From an uncultured Ruminococcus sp. (GTDB taxonomy: Bacteria > Bacillota > Clostridia > Oscillospirales > CAG-272), in assembly GCA_902778985.1 (NCBI GenBank), contig CACYZS010000065.1:1-7717 (forward strand): DNA of 7,717 nt, written 5' to 3'. The notes below the pieces were generated by a model, which was given only the letters and a program-made list of their open reading frames with translations, ran no database searches and was not told the origin of the DNA. Each line of letters begins with the position of its first letter. Within the stretch, counting starts at the first letter, position 1. Below are positions 7,227-7,717 of this stretch, piece after piece. Position numbers and translations under genes: made by a program.

Positions 7227-7253
7227 AAAAAAACGGCGCCCGATCGGGCGTCG
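7227..7253 (-). terminator. Terminator of the small cysteine-rich gene (possibly bidirectional)
   Basis: An 8-bp stem, 7234-7241 with 7246-7253 (one G-T pair), closes a GATC loop. On the minus strand it is followed by seven T (7233-7227) and starts 9 bases beyond the stop at 7263. On the plus strand CTTTTCGTTTT follows, so it may also back up pckG termination. Confidence 0.85.
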
Positions 7254-7262
7254 CTTTTCGTT

Positions 7263-7496
7263 TTAGAGTTTATCATGATCCGCTTCAAGCGGTTCGGGGG
7301 GCTTTTTCATCGAGGGTTGATGCTTTAGAAGGTCATAGCGGAAATGTCGGCAACCGAAGCCGCCGCTGCGTTCGGGACGTTTCCGTTTGCGCATACAGCG
7401 GACGATCTGTTGATCCCCTTCCTGCGGCAGCGCGTATTCGCAGTAAATGCAGCAGGGCGTATAGTCGGGCTCGGCGTATTTTTTGCGTCCGAACAT
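7263..7496 (-). CDS. Small cysteine-rich protein, possible zinc-binding, function unknown
   Basis: The 77-aa product begins MFGRKK. It carries five cysteines: Cys15, Cys16 and Cys19 (PCCIYC), Cys34 and Cys49, followed by an RHFRYD motif. The CxxC...C...C spacing suggests a small zinc-ribbon-like or metal-binding fold. I have an impression of similar short CxYC...CxxFxYDPLK proteins in other Clostridia, but I cannot name a family. The frame is open up to 7550, but AGGTGG 7 bases before the ATG at 7496, and a promoter whose -10 box lies at 7518-7523, show that translation starts at 7496. The tail (about 58-77) is proline-rich and charged, probably disordered, with no signal peptide or membrane segment. 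It sits alone downstream of a ylbJ-like gene and ends in a clear terminator. Gene reality is well supported by promoter, RBS and terminator; function is unknown. Confidence 0.82.
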   Translation of the reverse strand: MFGRKKYAEPDYTPCCIYCEYALPQEGDQQIVRCMRKRKRPERSGGFGCRHFRYDLLKHQPSMKKPPEPLEADHDKL

Positions 7497-7503
7497 TTCA
7501 TCA

Positions 7504-7509
7504 CCACCT
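7504..7509 (-). promoter_or_regulatory. Ribosome binding site that sets the start of the cysteine-rich gene
   Basis: AGGTGG on the minus strand lies 7 bases before the ATG at 7496. It rules out the longer open frame that begins at 7550. Confidence 0.75.
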
Positions 7510-7517
7510 TTTCTTTG

Positions 7518-7546
7518 ATTGTAACACACAGAGAGTCCTTTGTCAA
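7518..7546 (-). promoter_or_regulatory. Near-consensus sigma-A promoter of the cysteine-rich gene
   Basis: Read on the minus strand: perfect -35 TTGACA (7546-7541), 17-base spacer, -10 TACAAT (7523-7518, 5 of 6). Transcription would start near 7511, leaving a leader of only about 15 bases that is almost entirely the ribosome binding site. The -35 box contains the stop codon of the upstream ylbJ-like gene. Confidence 0.85.
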
Positions 7547-7717
7547 GCAAAGAGGAAGAGGGAGAGAAGAAAAGCGAGCGTGCCGGAGACGATCTTTCCC
7601 TTGAAGTAGGTCGCGGGCGCGATCCCCGCCTCTTTTACGACCGCAAGCGTCTGAAAATGAACCGATAAACCAGAAAAGCAAACAGAGAACGCGACGAAGG
7701 GAAACGCCGGGAACGGG
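7543..7717 (-). CDS. ylbJ: C-terminal end of a YlbJ-like sporulation integral membrane protein (5'-partial)
   Basis: The minus strand is open from the window edge to a TGA at 7545-7543, giving 57 codons; the start lies beyond the window. The frame contains FSGLSVHFQTL, then KEAGIAPATYFKGK, then a hydrophobic end GTLAFLLSLFLFA. A (G/S)GLSVxxQ motif followed by a short polar link and a last membrane helix is what I recall for the end of YlbJ, a nucleoside-recognition (gate) domain membrane protein needed for sporulation in Bacillus. SpmA/SpmB-like proteins share the domain and are the main alternative. A sporulation role fits the nearby spo0A. The other two minus-strand frames read as arginine-rich noise. 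The stop lies 46 bases before the next gene on the same strand. Confidence 0.72.
   Translation of the reverse strand, partial: PFPAFPFVAFSVCFSGLSVHFQTLAVVKEAGIAPATYFKGKIVSGTLAFLLSLFLFA

Noticed and set aside
7497..7550. 18-residue N-terminal extension of the cysteine-rich protein
   Set aside because: The extension would need translation from before the mapped -10 box and overlaps the ylbJ stop; RBS and promoter positions both point to 7496.
7325..7681. 118-codon minus-strand frame across the small cysteine-rich gene and the ylbJ tail
   Set aside because: It runs across the sigma-A promoter and out of frame through both better-supported genes; the sequence is arginine/serine-rich with no motif.

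Overview
The window looks like chromosomal DNA from a spore-forming, rather GC-rich member of the Clostridia (Bacillota). The evidence is a full-length Spo0A, the tail of a YlbJ-type sporulation membrane protein, a GTP-type PEP carboxykinase of the clostridial kind, an LtaS-like polyglycerol-phosphate transferase, and consensus sigma-A promoters with strong AGGAG ribosome binding sites. I cannot name a genus from sequence alone. I see no tRNA, rRNA, CRISPR array, insertion sequence, phage gene or defence system.

Layout. Positions 1-4190 hold three genes on the plus strand, closely spaced and probably co-transcribed: the 3' two thirds of nadB (L-aspartate oxidase, NAD synthesis), ispE (isoprenoid synthesis by the MEP route) and a large membrane-bound LTA synthase/phosphoglycerol transferase-like gene. 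The nadB reading frame breaks close to its 3' end: the conserved C-terminus is encoded in another frame. A perfect 14-bp hairpin at 4195-4228 separates this group from the convergent spo0A (4234-5013, minus).

Positions 5014-5410 are a 397-base divergent intergenic region between spo0A and pckG. It carries one sigma-A promoter for each gene, both with a TTGCAT -35 box and a 17-bp spacer, plus an exact 7-base Spo0A-box core and an imperfect hairpin between the promoters. pckG (5411-7183, plus) encodes GTP-dependent PEP carboxykinase and ends in a terminator. Next comes a second hairpin that serves the opposite strand.

Positions 7263-7717 are minus strand: a 77-aa cysteine-rich protein with its own near-perfect promoter, and upstream of it the last 57 codons of a YlbJ-like gene. 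The -35 box of the small gene overlaps the ylbJ stop codon.

The genes are mostly core metabolism, envelope and sporulation functions. I find no convincing new multi-gene system. The points most worth a second look are the nadB frame break, spo0A lying divergent to pckG with no spoIVB just upstream, the extra C-terminal domain and second membrane anchor of the LtaS-like protein, the compact small cysteine-rich gene, and the structured spo0A-pckG intergenic region.
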